A DNA stretch of 64,000 nt from Accumulibacter sp. (lineage in GTDB: Bacteria > Pseudomonadota > Gammaproteobacteria > Burkholderiales > Rhodocyclaceae), in NCBI GenBank assembly GCA_024235715.1, contig JACKLW010000006.1, positions 186,001 to 250,000 of the forward strand, read 5' to 3'. The position numbers and the translations under genes are program-made. The notes below the pieces were generated by a model that was given only the letters and a program-made list of their open reading frames with translations, ran no database searches and was not told the origin of the DNA. Shown here piece after piece: positions 9,589 to 17,992 of this stretch (the stretch's first letter is position 1; each line of letters starts with the position of its first letter).

Positions 9589-10848
9589 ATGTTTTCGGCT
9601 AACGACACACTGGCGAAGGTGGATCCCGAGATCTGGCAGGCGATCGAAGACGAGAATCGGCGTCAGGAAGCGCATATCGAGCTCATAGCCTCGGAGAACT
9701 ACGTCAGCCACGCGGTGATGGCCGCGCAAGGCTCGCAGTTGACCAACAAGTACGCCGAAGGCTACCCGGGCAAACGCTACTACGGCGGCTGCGAGTACGT
9801 CGATGTCGCCGAGCTGCTGGCAATCAGTCGCCTCAAGAAGCTGTTTTCCGCCGAGGCGGCCAACGTCCAGGCCAATTCCGGATCGCAGGCCAATCAGGCG
9901 GTTCTGATGGCTTTTGCCAAGCCGGGCGACACGATCATGGGGATGAGCCTGGCCGAAGGTGGCCACCTCACGCACGGCATGCCGCTGAACATGTCCGGCA
10001 AGTGGTTCAATGTCGTCGCCTACGGTCTCGACAAGCATGAAGCGATCGATTACGAAAAAATGGCAGCGCTGGCCCGCGAGCACAGGCCGCGGATCCTGAT
10101 CGCCGGCGCTTCGGCCTACTCGCTGCGCATCGATTTCGAGCGTTTCGCGCGCGTCGCCAGGGAAGTCGGCGCGATTTTCATGGTCGACATGGCGCACTAC
10201 GCGGGTCTGATCGCCGCCGGCTGCTACCCGAACCCGGTTCCGCACGCCGATGTGGTGACCTCGACGACGCACAAGACGCTGCGCGGCCCGCGTGGCGGCG
10301 TCATCCTGATGAAGGCAGAGCATGAGAAGGCGATCAACTCGGCGGTCTTTCCCGGTTTGCAGGGCGGGCCGCTGATGCATGTGATCGCCGCCAAGGCGGT
10401 CGCTTTCAAGGAGGCGCTGAAGCCGGGCTTTGCCAAGTACCAGGAGCAGGTTCTCGCCAACGCGCGCGTTCTGTCGCGGGTGCTGGCGGAAGAGCGCGGC
10501 ATGCGCATTGTTTCCGGCCGCACCGAATCGCACGTCTTCCTGGTCGATCTGCGCGCCAAGAACATCACCGGCAAGGAAGCCGAGGCTGCCCTGGGCGCCG
10601 CGCACATCACGGTAAACAAGAATGCCATCCCGAACGATCCGCAGAAGCCTTTCGTCACTTCCGGAATCCGCATCGGTTCGCCGGCGATGACCACGCGTGG
10701 TTTTACCGAGATCGAATCCGAACAGGTCGGCCACATGATCGCCGACGTGCTCGATGCGCCCGCTGATGAAAAGGTCCTGGCCAGAGTGCGTGCCGACGGT
10801 GCGGCGCTGTGCAGGAAATTCCCCGTCTACGGTGGTCGGGCGGGATGA
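9589..10848 (+). CDS. glyA: Serine hydroxymethyltransferase
   Basis: This PLP enzyme interconverts serine plus tetrahydrofolate with glycine plus methylene-tetrahydrofolate, the main one-carbon source. The 419 residues match the family length. Signatures are [38 protein letters not shown], the PLP-lysine motif [15 protein letters not shown] and the C-terminal [20 protein letters not shown] precedes the ATG at 9589. Its stop overlaps the nrdR start (ATGA), so glyA, nrdR and ribD form one operon. Upstream, TTACAAT followed by a T-run at about 9551-9568 is AT-rich and may hold the promoter. Confidence 0.98.
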   Translation: MFSANDTLAKVDPEIWQAIEDENRRQEAHIELIASENYVSHAVMAAQGSQLTNKYAEGYPGKRYYGGCEYVDVAELLAISRLKKLFSAEAANVQANSGSQANQAVLMAFAKPGDTIMGMSLAEGGHLTHGMPLNMSGKWFNVVAYGLDKHEAIDYEKMAALAREHRPRILIAGASAYSLRIDFERFARVAREVGAIFMVDMAHYAGLIAAGCYPNPVPHADVVTSTTHKTLRGPRGGVILMKAEHEKAINSAVFPGLQGGPLMHVIAAKAVAFKEALKPGFAKYQEQVLANARVLSRVLAEERGMRIVSGRTESHVFLVDLRAKNITGKEAEAALGAAHITVNKNAIPNDPQKPFVTSGIRIGSPAMTTRGFTEIESEQVGHMIADVLDAPADEKVLARVRADGAALCRKFPVYGGRAG

Positions 10849-11315
10849 AGTGCCCGTTCTGCGGCGCTGACGAAACGACCGTCGCGGACACCCGGATCAA
10901 CGACGACGGCGACATCGTTCGCCGTCGTCGGCGCTGTCTGAAATGCGACAAGCGCTTCACGACCTACGAGCGGGCCGAACTGCGCATGCCGCAGGTGATC
11001 AAGAAGAACGGCTCACGCGTCGATTTCGACCCCGGGAAGCTTGCCGCCAGCCTCTGGCTGGCGCTGCGCAAGCGAGCGGTGGCGACCGAAGCGGTCGAGG
11101 CCGCGATCGCCTGCATCGAGGGAAAGCTTCTGGCGCTCGGTGAGCGCGAGCTCGCGTCAGAGAAGATCGGCGAGATGGTCATGCTCGAGTTGAAGAAACT
11201 CGACAAGGTGGCCTACGTTCGCTTCGCTTCGGTGTATCGCAATTTCGAGGACGTGGACGAGTTCTCCAAGCTGATACGCGAAGTTTCGCGCTCGCCACAG
11301 AAAATCGGGCGCTGA
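10845..11315 (+). CDS. nrdR: Transcriptional repressor NrdR
   Basis: NrdR senses ATP/dATP and represses ribonucleotide reductase genes. The 156 residues show the N-terminal zinc ribbon (MKCPFC, C3/C6 and CLKC, C31/C34) and the conserved linker [15 protein letters not shown]. The ATP-cone domain follows ([20 protein letters not shown], then [18 protein letters not shown]). It starts at ATG 10845 inside the glyA stop and ends by one-base overlap with ribD. Position next to ribD is common in proteobacteria. Confidence 0.97.
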   Translation: MKCPFCGADETTVADTRINDDGDIVRRRRRCLKCDKRFTTYERAELRMPQVIKKNGSRVDFDPGKLAASLWLALRKRAVATEAVEAAIACIEGKLLALGERELASEKIGEMVMLELKKLDKVAYVRFASVYRNFEDVDEFSKLIREVSRSPQKIGR

Positions 11316-12421
11316 TGTCGCCGGGCTTCAGTAGCGCCGACCACGAACTGATGGCACGGGCGCTGCGTCTGGCCGAACGCGGTCTGTACACCACGACGCC
11401 GAATCCACGCGTCGGCTGCGTCATCGTCAATGATGGTCGCATCGTCGGTGAAGGCTGGCATCTGCGCGCCGGCGGGCGGCATGCCGAAGTGCATGCCCTG
11501 CAGGCCGCTGGCGGCAGCGCGCGCGGGGCCACCGTGTATGTCACCCTCGAACCATGCAGCCACCATGGTCGCACGCCCCCTTGTGCCGACGCGCTGCTGG
11601 CCGCCGGGGTACAGCGGGTCGTCGCTGCGATTGCGGATCCCAATCCGCTGGTCGCCGGGCGGGGGCTGGCCCTTCTTCGCGCCGCCGGCGTGCGCGCCGA
11701 AGAGGGCCTCCTGGCTGAGCAGGCGCAGGAGATCAATATCGGCTTCATTGCGCGCATGACGCGTGCCCGCCCCTGGCTGCGCATCAAGGTCGCGGCGAGT
11801 CTCGACGGCAAGACCGCGCTGCGCAACGGCAGCAGCCAGTGGCTTACCGGTCCGCAAGCCCGCCAGGACGGACACCGCTGGCGGGCCCGCGCCTGCGCCA
11901 TCCTGACCGGCAGCGGCACGGTCCGTCATGACGACCCGCAGCTCAGTGTGCGCGGCGTCAAAGGGCAGGGCAATTATTCGCGGCAGCCGCTCAAGGTCGT
12001 CGTCGATAGCCGGCTCGAACTGCGGCCGGACGCCAGATTGCTGCGCGACGGCAACGTCCTGGTCGCCGCCGCCGTCGCCGAGCCGAACCGGATCACCGCC
12101 CTCCGGCAACTTGGCGCCGAGGTCGTTCTCGTCCCGGGGTCCGACGGGCAGGTCGATCTGCCTGCGCTGCTCGCCGAACTTGCCCGCCGCGGCATCAATG
12201 AAGTGCACGGCGAAGCGGGATGCCGGCTCAGTGGTTCGCTGCTGCGCGCCGGGCTGGTCGACGAACTGCTGCTCTACCTGGCGCCTTGCCTGGTCGGCGA
12301 TGCGGCACGCGGCATGTTCGACTTGCCGGCGCTCGACTCGCTGGCCGGCAAACGCAGCCTGCTCATCCGCGATCTGCGCCCGGTGGGTTCCGATCTGCGT
12401 CTGCTGGCGCGCCTTGGCTGA
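11315..12421 (+). CDS. ribD: Bifunctional riboflavin deaminase/reductase RibD
   Basis: RibD carries out the second and third steps of riboflavin synthesis: deamination of the GTP-derived pyrimidine and then NADPH reduction of its ribosyl side chain. The 368 residues contain the deaminase zinc site (HAEVHAL at 56-62, EPCSHHGRTPPC at 79-90). The reductase domain follows (RPWLRIKVAASLDGKTAL, ILTGSGTVRHDDPQLSVR, EVHGEAGCRLSGSLL). ATG at 11315 overlaps the nrdR stop by one base. Its last 59 bases overlap the convergent ThiF/MoeB gene. Confidence 0.97.
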   Translation: MSPGFSSADHELMARALRLAERGLYTTTPNPRVGCVIVNDGRIVGEGWHLRAGGRHAEVHALQAAGGSARGATVYVTLEPCSHHGRTPPCADALLAAGVQRVVAAIADPNPLVAGRGLALLRAAGVRAEEGLLAEQAQEINIGFIARMTRARPWLRIKVAASLDGKTALRNGSSQWLTGPQARQDGHRWRARACAILTGSGTVRHDDPQLSVRGVKGQGNYSRQPLKVVVDSRLELRPDARLLRDGNVLVAAAVAEPNRITALRQLGAEVVLVPGSDGQVDLPALLAELARRGINEVHGEAGCRLSGSLLRAGLVDELLLYLAPCLVGDAARGMFDLPALDSLAGKRSLLIRDLRPVGSDLRLLARLG

Positions 12422-13172
12422 CGCTGGCGGGCGCGCAGACCGGACACTGCGGGTCCCTGCCAAAGTTCACGCTGCGCCATTCCATCGACAGCCCGTCGAG
12501 TAGCCACAGGCGGCCAAGGACGACTTCGCCGGCACCGGCGATCAGCTTCAGCGCTTCCGCGGCCTGCATCGCGCCAATAATGCCGGTGAGCGGCGCGAAT
12601 ACCCCCATCACCGCACAGCGCTCCTCCTCGACATCATCAGCTTCAGGGAACAGGCAGCTGTAGCAGGGCGTGTTGTCCTGCCGGCTGTCGAACACGGCCA
12701 GCTGTCCGGCGAAGCGGATCGCCGCGCCGGAGACCAGCGGCGTGCGCTGCCTGACGCAGGCCAGATTGACGGCATGGCGCGTGGCAAAGTTGTCGCAACA
12801 GTCAAGGACCACGTCGGCCTCGGCGACCAGCCTGGCCAGCGTTGCGCCGGCCAGGCGGCTGCTGATCGCTTCGACGCGCACCTCGGGGTTGATTTGCGCC
12901 AGCGCCACCTGCCCCGACAGGGCTTTCGACTGACCGATGCGCTCCTGCGTATGCAGGATCTGGCGTTGCAGATTGGTGAGATCGACCTGATCGCCGTCGG
13001 CGAGAGTGATCTGCCCAAGCCCGGCAGCCGCCAGATAGAGGGCCGCGGGTGAGCCAAGGCCACCGGCACCGACGATCAGTGCTTTGCCGTTGATCAGGCG
13101 TTGCTGCCCTTCGATGCCGATCTCGTCGAGCAGGATGTGGCGGCTGTAGCGAAGCAACTGCGCGTCGTTCAT
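12363..13172 (-). CDS. ThiF/MoeB/HesA family adenylyltransferase
   Basis: This E1-like enzyme adenylates the C-terminal glycine of a small sulfur carrier (ThiS, MoaD or similar). The 269 residues begin RYSRHILLDEIGIEGQQRL and contain the ATP-binding loop GAGGLGS (35-41), the motif DGDQVDLTNLQRQILH, the metal cysteines CYSC and CPVC, and a cysteine in EERCAVMGVFAPLTG. Sequence alone does not separate MoeB from ThiF. A ThiS gene lies at 41.7 kb, so either partner is possible. The ATG at 13172 is followed directly by typical family sequence. The last ~20 residues, past RDPQCPVC, lie over the ribD end and are unconserved-looking. Confidence 0.9.
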   Translation of the reverse strand: MNDAQLLRYSRHILLDEIGIEGQQRLINGKALIVGAGGLGSPAALYLAAAGLGQITLADGDQVDLTNLQRQILHTQERIGQSKALSGQVALAQINPEVRVEAISSRLAGATLARLVAEADVVLDCCDNFATRHAVNLACVRQRTPLVSGAAIRFAGQLAVFDSRQDNTPCYSCLFPEADDVEEERCAVMGVFAPLTGIIGAMQAAEALKLIAGAGEVVLGRLWLLDGLSMEWRSVNFGRDPQCPVCAPASVSQGAPADADRNPPGADRG

Positions 13173-13197
13173 CGGGCTGGCGCCGGCGGTGCCGGGA

Positions 13198-13623
13198 TCA
13201 CTTGTACTCGCGCCACTCCGGCGGTGTGTCGTCGTGGTCGCCGTGCGGGTGGCGTTCCCAGGCATGGGTGTAGGCCTCCGACTGCGAGCGTTTTAGCAGC
13301 CGCTCGGGGGCGTCGAGGTTGTGCAGCTGGGTTTCCTCGACGTAGTAGATCAGCGCCCGCATCATCTTGCTCATCAGGGTGTTGTCGAGGTGGTAGCCCT
13401 GGTCTTCGAGCGTGCCTTCGAGTTCCTGCAGCGAGTGCTGGTGGAGGTCGTAGGCGACGCCGACCGCACGCTCCTGCTCGCGTTGCTCGACTTCGAGCTG
13501 CTCGATCCGGCCGAGAAAGTCGCTGGCTGCAGGCACCTGGTCCGGGGGGAACTTGGCAAACAGAATGTTCCGCTGCTTGCGGATCGGTGCTTTCCTGTCG
13601 CTGGCCGGCGCCGGTCGTTTCAC
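13198..13623 (-). CDS. Hypothetical soluble protein, 141 residues
   Basis: I do not recognise the family. The protein has a basic N-terminus (MKRPAPASDRKAPIRKQRN), then a glutamate/glutamine-rich helical stretch likely to form a coiled coil (FLGRIEQLEVEQREQERAV). A conserved-looking helical core follows (YHLDNTLMSKMMRALIYYVEETQLHNL), with a histidine-rich C-terminal tail containing HPHGDHDD. No signal peptide or membrane segment is visible. It sits 22 bases after ctpA and 25 bases before the ThiF/MoeB gene on the same strand, so it is probably transcribed with them. Codon use is like that of its neighbours. Confidence 0.65.
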   Translation of the reverse strand: MKRPAPASDRKAPIRKQRNILFAKFPPDQVPAASDFLGRIEQLEVEQREQERAVGVAYDLHQHSLQELEGTLEDQGYHLDNTLMSKMMRALIYYVEETQLHNLDAPERLLKRSQSEAYTHAWERHPHGDHDDTPPEWREYK

Positions 13624-13645
13624 GTTCCTTCCCCGGAGAACAAGG

Positions 13646-15049
13646 TCAGGGCTTGTTGCGCATGATCTGCATGCCCTTGAGAAGATTCAAGGCCTGCGTC
13701 AGCTGGTAGTCCTTCTTGGAAGCCAGCTCGCGGCTCGGAAGTTCGGCGGTCTCGTCGCCTTCTTCCTGCGGCGCCTTGGATTCGGGCTTGTTCGGGGCCG
13801 GGAGCTTGCCTGCCGGCCTGGCCGGCGCGGCCGTGTCGTCGGTGTTGTTCTCGAGGTGGTGATCGAGGTTGGCCTCGCGCAAGCGCTGCGCCGAACGCCC
13901 ATTGGCACTTTCCTCGACGACGATGTCCGGGACGATGCCTTTGGCCTGGATCGAGCGCCCCGACGGCGTGAAGTAGCGCGCGGTCGTCAGCTTGATCGCC
14001 GTGTTACCCGGCAAGGGCAGAACGGTCTGTACCGAGCCCTTGCCGAAGGTCGTCGTGCCGACGACGACGGCGCGCTTGTGATCCTGCAGCGCTCCGGCGA
14101 CGATTTCGGACGCCGACGCCGAGCCGCCATTGACCAGCACCACCATCGGCACATTGCGCGCTTCCGCCGGCAGTCGCTTGATGTAGTCATCCCGGCTGCC
14201 GCGCAGGTAGTCGGCGGGCGACGCATGAAACTCGTGCTTGGCATCGGGCGCACGCCCGTCGGTCGAGGTGATCAGGATATCCGGTGGCAGGAAGGCGGCC
14301 GACACGCCGACGGCGCTGTTCAGCAAGCCGCCGGGATCGTTGCGCAGGTCGAGAACCAGTCCCTTCAGCGGCGCCGGCTTGGCCAGGGCGTTGAGGTGCT
14401 TGACCACGGCGGCGCCGGTGTTCTCCTGGAAGGAAGTGATGCGCAGATAGCCGTAGCCGTCTTCGACCAGTTTCGACTTGACGCTCTGCACCTTGATCAC
14501 TTCTCGCGTCAGCGTGACGTCCACCGGTTTTTCCTCGCCCTTGCGCAGGATCGACAGGCGGATCTGCGACTTCGGCTTGCCCCGCATGCGCTTGACGGCT
14601 TCGGTCAGGGTCAGGCCCTTGACCAGGGTGTCGTCGATCTTGAAGATCAGGTCGCCGGGCTTGACGCCGGCGCGGTCGGCCGGCGTGTCTTCTATCGGCG
14701 AGACGACCTTGACCAGTCCGTCCTCCATTCCCACTTCGATGCCGATGCCGCCGAACTCGCCTTGCGTGCCGACCTGCAAGTCCTTGAAGGCGTCGACGTC
14801 AAGATAGGTCGAGTGCGGATCGAGGTTGGAGAGCATGCCGCTGATTGCGTGCGTGATCAGGGTCTTGTCGTCAACCGGCTCGACATAGCCCTTCTTGATG
14901 GCGTTGAATACTTCGGCAAGCGTGCGCAATTCCTCGACGGGCAGGCTGGCGCGCGTCTCCTTCTCGGCCAGTGCCGAAACCTGAATGCTGATCAGAATGC
15001 CACCAAGGACACCGGCGCAAAGCAGCCCGGCCTGTTTCCACTTGCTCAT
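13646..15049 (-). CDS. ctpA: S41 carboxyl-terminal processing peptidase
   Basis: This periplasmic serine protease of the CtpA/Prc family has about 467 residues. It has an N-terminal signal/anchor helix (AGLLCAGVLGGILISIQVSALA) and the family motif MLSNLDPHSTYLD. A PDZ domain follows (EFGGIGIEV to about residue 185). The protease core carries the serine motif GGSASASE (308-315) and catalytic lysine in FGKGSVQ (near 337). A proline/glutamate-rich tail and a short C-terminal helix follow. ATG at 15049 is preferred over an in-frame GTG at 15058 because GGAG lies eight bases before it. It follows envC by 21 bases. envC-ctpA pairs are a common arrangement for peptidoglycan turnover control. Confidence 0.95.
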   Translation of the reverse strand: MSKWKQAGLLCAGVLGGILISIQVSALAEKETRASLPVEELRTLAEVFNAIKKGYVEPVDDKTLITHAISGMLSNLDPHSTYLDVDAFKDLQVGTQGEFGGIGIEVGMEDGLVKVVSPIEDTPADRAGVKPGDLIFKIDDTLVKGLTLTEAVKRMRGKPKSQIRLSILRKGEEKPVDVTLTREVIKVQSVKSKLVEDGYGYLRITSFQENTGAAVVKHLNALAKPAPLKGLVLDLRNDPGGLLNSAVGVSAAFLPPDILITSTDGRAPDAKHEFHASPADYLRGSRDDYIKRLPAEARNVPMVVLVNGGSASASEIVAGALQDHKRAVVVGTTTFGKGSVQTVLPLPGNTAIKLTTARYFTPSGRSIQAKGIVPDIVVEESANGRSAQRLREANLDHHLENNTDDTAAPARPAGKLPAPNKPESKAPQEEGDETAELPSRELASKKDYQLTQALNLLKGMQIMRNKP

Positions 15050-15070
15050 TCGTTTCACTCCGTGCGCAGC

Positions 15071-16537
15071 TCATTTCTCACTGACCCATGCCAGCGGGTC
15101 CAGTGGTTTCCCTTGATGACGAATTTCAAAGTATAAACCGGATTCAGGATTGCCACCGGTGTTGCCCACGGTGGCGATGCTCTCTCCACGGTCCACGTCA
15201 TCGCCGACCTGTTTCAGCAGCGAATCGTTATTGGCATAGATGGACAGGTAGTCGCTGCCATGGTCGACAATCAGCAGATTGCCGAAGCCGCGCATCCATT
15301 CGGCAAAGACGACGCGGCCGTTGGCAATGCTATGCACTTCGCTGCCGGCGCCGGCCCGGATGAAGAGCCCTTTCCAGGTCGTACCCTCCTGTCGCCGGCT
15401 GCCAAAGCGATTGCTCACCGAGCCTCTGGCCGGCAGGCGCAGCCGGCCCTTCATTCTTGCCAGATCGCCGACGAATGGCTCCGGCGGCGGTGCTTCCTGG
15501 CGTGCTTCGCGGCGTTCCTCGCGGGCCGGCGGCGGCTCGCCTGGGGGTACCACGCGTTCACGGACGGCATGATCGGGCCGGGGTTGCTCCTGCTGCAGCG
15601 CTTCCTGTCGCGCAAGTTCCTGCCGGGCTTTCTCCTGCCGGGCCTGTGCCTGCCGCGCCAGCAGCGCCCGCCGTTCTGCTTCCCGGGCTGCCGCGCGCGC
15701 TTCGGCCGCCCGGGCGGCAATGATTTTCGACAGGCGATCGATCAGCTTGCCGAGTTGCTTTTCATCGCGCTGCAGCTTGCCGATTTCGCGCCGCTGCGCG
15801 GCGATCTGTTGCGACTGGCTGTCGAGCGTCGCCTGACGTTGTGCTCGCTGCTCCAGCAGCTTGGCGTGTTCCTGCTGTTGCCGGTGCTCCGCGACCGCGA
15901 GTTCTGTCGCCCGCTGCCGGATGTCGGTGGCCAGCGCCTTCTGGCGGTGCAGGCTGGACTCGATGTCGAGCAGCAGTTGGCTGCGTGCCCGTCCGATGGC
16001 TTGCAGATAGTGCAGATCCCGCGCCAACTGATGCGCATCGTCACCGTTGAGAAACAGCCGCAGCGCATCGGGGTTGCCGCGCAGGTACTGCCGATAGAGC
16101 AGCCCTTCCAGTTGCCCCTGTTGCGTTGCCAGTTGTTGCGCGAGTGCGTCGGACTGACCGTCGAGTTCCTTGAGCCGCGCTTGCAGGGTCGCAATCTGCG
16201 TCGCCAGTTGATGCAGTTCTCTCTGCGTGGACGATATCGCCCGCTCGGCGTCTTTCAGCTGATCGATCGAATCCTGGCGAGCCCCTTCCGCAGCGACCAT
16301 CTCCTGGCGCAGCGCTTCGATCTGGGCGCGCAAGGATTTCAGATCGCTCTGCTTGTCGGCGACCTCGCGCGGCGACGCGGCATCCGTGTCCTGCTTCGAC
16401 CGTTTGCTGTCGGCGGCCGAGGCCGCTGGCAGGAGGAACACGGCCAACAGCACGGCGAGCAGCACGCGCCAGAGCCGCCAGCCCGGCCGATGCCGCCGGC
16501 CAGGGTTGGTCAGGGCCCGGTGCGAGCCGTTCGCCAT
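15071..16537 (-). CDS. envC: EnvC-like murein hydrolase activator
   Basis: This 488-residue periplasmic protein has a signal peptide (WRLWRVLLAVLLAVFLLPAASAA) and two long coiled-coil blocks (about residues 55-180 and 195-330). A glutamine/glutamate/arginine-rich linker and a C-terminal LytM/M23 fold follow. The LytM domain lacks the first zinc histidine and the HxxxD arrangement (GLFIRAGAGSEVHSIANG), so it should be non-catalytic. EnvC works by activating amidases during daughter-cell separation. The start at 16537 is chosen because the signal peptide follows it. The frame is open further upstream without coding character. Confidence 0.92.
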   Translation of the reverse strand: MANGSHRALTNPGRRHRPGWRLWRVLLAVLLAVFLLPAASAADSKRSKQDTDAASPREVADKQSDLKSLRAQIEALRQEMVAAEGARQDSIDQLKDAERAISSTQRELHQLATQIATLQARLKELDGQSDALAQQLATQQGQLEGLLYRQYLRGNPDALRLFLNGDDAHQLARDLHYLQAIGRARSQLLLDIESSLHRQKALATDIRQRATELAVAEHRQQQEHAKLLEQRAQRQATLDSQSQQIAAQRREIGKLQRDEKQLGKLIDRLSKIIAARAAEARAAAREAERRALLARQAQARQEKARQELARQEALQQEQPRPDHAVRERVVPPGEPPPAREERREARQEAPPPEPFVGDLARMKGRLRLPARGSVSNRFGSRRQEGTTWKGLFIRAGAGSEVHSIANGRVVFAEWMRGFGNLLIVDHGSDYLSIYANNDSLLKQVGDDVDRGESIATVGNTGGNPESGLYFEIRHQGKPLDPLAWVSEK

Positions 16538-16798
16538 CGGTTTTTCCGTTGGCGGCCGGCGGCGCTGCCCCGGCGGCAGCCCTGCGGCAAGGTTCGGCGC
16601 GCTGGCCGCGGCTTTCGGCCTGCTGCCGGGAAGCGTGGTGGCGGTGGTGTATGTCAATGAGAGTGAACGGCGCACGTCTGACGGCACGTGGGTTGGCTGG
16701 GCGGGACTGACAAATGGGAGCAAAGTCGACGGGGGCGAGGTCGAGGGGGAGAGGTCGAAGGCGGCTGCAGCACACACCCTGACGCAGGGCTTTTGTTC

Positions 16799-16815
16799 TA
16801 TAATCGCGGATTATA
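16799..16815. promoter_or_regulatory. Palindromic promoter/operator of the ArsR-rhodanese operon
   Basis: TATAATC-GCG-GATTATA is a perfect 7-base inverted repeat with a 3-base centre, 26 bases before the regulator's start codon. Its left arm is itself an ideal -10 (TATAAT, 16799-16804). An alternative -10 (TATGAT, 16814-16819) with TTTTGT at 16791-16796 is also possible. No good -35 matches the first option. An AT-rich dyad over the promoter is typical of autoregulated ArsR operons. The rest of the 303-base gap 16538-16840 shows nothing further; the envC promoter must lie in it too. Confidence 0.65.
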
Positions 16816-16840
16816 TGATAAACGGCGAGTCTGGCGTAAC

Positions 16841-17149
16841 GTGCCTATCCGGACCAGCATCATCGACAAGCAGGAGCATATCGAACAGGCGGCACGTGCG
16901 CTGAAATCGATATCACATCCGCTGCGCCTCAAGATCCTGTGTGTGATCGGTGATCAGGATGCCTGTGTACAAGAGATCGTCGACGCGGTGGGTACTTCGC
17001 AAAGCAATATCTCCCAGCACCTCGCAATCCTTCGCGAAAAGGGCGTTCTGCTCGCACGCAAGGACGCCAACCGGGTTTACTATCGCGTCGGCGACGCGCG
17101 CACGCTGCAGTTGATCGGCATGATGCGCGAAGTGTTCTGCGGCGATTAG
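16841..17149 (+). CDS. ArsR-family repressor, BigR/SqrR-like (predicted persulfide sensor)
   Basis: This 102-residue winged-helix repressor has the core SHPLRLKILCVIGDQ and recognition helix region TSQSNISQHLAILREKGVL. The wing is KDANRVYYRV. Two cysteines, C34 (LKILC) and C100 (REVFC), line up with the pair that in BigR/SqrR proteins forms a polysulfide bridge on exposure to persulfide. A third, C42, is extra. The metal-binding ELCVCDL-type motif of arsenic sensors is absent. The start is GTG at 16841, where the conserved N-terminus (PIRTSIIDKQEHIEQAARAL) begins. It lies upstream of rhodanese and glutaredoxin, which fits sulfur-stress control. Persulfide sensing is inference from the cysteines and neighbours. 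Confidence 0.8.
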   Translation: MPIRTSIIDKQEHIEQAARALKSISHPLRLKILCVIGDQDACVQEIVDAVGTSQSNISQHLAILREKGVLLARKDANRVYYRVGDARTLQLIGMMREVFCGD

Positions 17150-17248
17150 CGGCGCCTCGCCGCCGCCCGGCTTGCCCCTGGCGGTGGGTTGAGTCGGGTT
17201 TCGTTTCGGGCCTCGTGCCATTTGCCGCGTCAATTTCTGGAGCTTCGA

Positions 17249-17668
17249 TTGGAATTCATACAGCAGAATCTACTTCTGGTGGCTGTCGCCGTGGTCAGCG
17301 GCACGCTGCTGCTCGGCCTTTCGTTCCGCCGCCCGGGTGGCGCGCGATCGCTGACACCTGCGCAGGCAACGCTGCTGATCAACCGCGAGAACGCCCAGTT
17401 GCTGGACGTCCGCGAACCGAACGAGTACGTCGCCGGTCACCCGTCCGACTCGCGCAATATTCCCGTGGGCTCGCTTGTCGAGCGCGCCGACGAACTGGCG
17501 CAGTTCAAGGACACACCGGTGATTCTGATCTGTCAGTCGGGTGCGCGTTCGTCGTCCGCCTGCGCCAAGCTCGCCAAGCTCGGATTCACACGGCTGCACT
17601 CCCTGGAGGGTGGCATCACGGCATGGGCCGAAGCCGGCCTGCCGCTGAAAAAGGGTTCGCGCAGGTGA
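17249..17668 (+). CDS. Membrane-anchored rhodanese-domain sulfurtransferase
   Basis: This 139-residue protein has an N-terminal membrane helix (NLLLVAVAVVSGTLLLGL) and one rhodanese domain. The active-site cysteine is C95 in ICQSGARSS, preceded by the LLDVREPNEY motif. Rhodaneses move sulfane sulfur between thiols. It is probably attached to the inner membrane, but which side the domain faces cannot be decided. The start is TTG at 17249, since GGAG (17239-17242) is six bases upstream and the family begins at this FIQQN sequence. An in-frame upstream ATG/GTG would add an unlikely extension. Its stop overlaps the glutaredoxin start. Confidence 0.85.
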   Translation: MEFIQQNLLLVAVAVVSGTLLLGLSFRRPGGARSLTPAQATLLINRENAQLLDVREPNEYVAGHPSDSRNIPVGSLVERADELAQFKDTPVILICQSGARSSSACAKLAKLGFTRLHSLEGGITAWAEAGLPLKKGSRR

Positions 17669-17940
17669 GTGGGTCGCCGCGGGTGCTGATGTACGCGACC
17701 GCCGTCTGCCCGTTCTGCATCCGGGCCGAGCGGCTGTTGCATGCCAGAGGGGTCGTCGCCATCGACAAGATACGCATCGACCTCGATCCTGCGCGGCGTA
17801 CCGAAATGGTCGAAAAGACCGCCCGGCGCACGGTCCCGCAGATATACATCGGCGAGACGCACGTCGGTGGTTTCGACGATCTGCAGGCGTTCGACCGGGC
17901 GGGCAAGTTACTGCCTCTGCTGGCGGGCGGCGCTGTCTGA
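17665..17940 (+). CDS. grxC: Glutaredoxin 3 (GrxC type)
   Basis: This 91-residue dithiol glutaredoxin has the active site CPFC (C15/C18). It also has the glutathione-binding TVPQIYIG and the GGFDDL motif. It reduces disulfides and mixed glutathione disulfides in the cytoplasm. The GTG start at 17665 overlaps the rhodanese TGA (GTGA), so the two are translationally coupled. The glutaredoxin-secB-gpsA order is typical of betaproteobacteria. Here it is preceded by a sulfur-transfer gene and a thiol-type regulator, so a shared redox role is likely. Confidence 0.93.
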   Translation: MSGSPRVLMYATAVCPFCIRAERLLHARGVVAIDKIRIDLDPARRTEMVEKTARRTVPQIYIGETHVGGFDDLQAFDRAGKLLPLLAGGAV

Positions 17941-17992
17941 CGCCTGCTCTCCCACCTTCATTCACCACTAATCCATAGGCTGAAAGATCACC

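Noticed and set aside
12363-13172. Specific call as ThiF for thiamine synthesis
   Set aside because: thiS and thiG are nearly 30 kb away, and MoeB and ThiF cannot be separated by eye, so only the family is given.
16841-17149. Arsenic- or metal-sensing ArsR
   Set aside because: The metal-binding ELCVCDL-type motif is absent, no ars genes are nearby, and the cysteine spacing fits BigR/SqrR instead.
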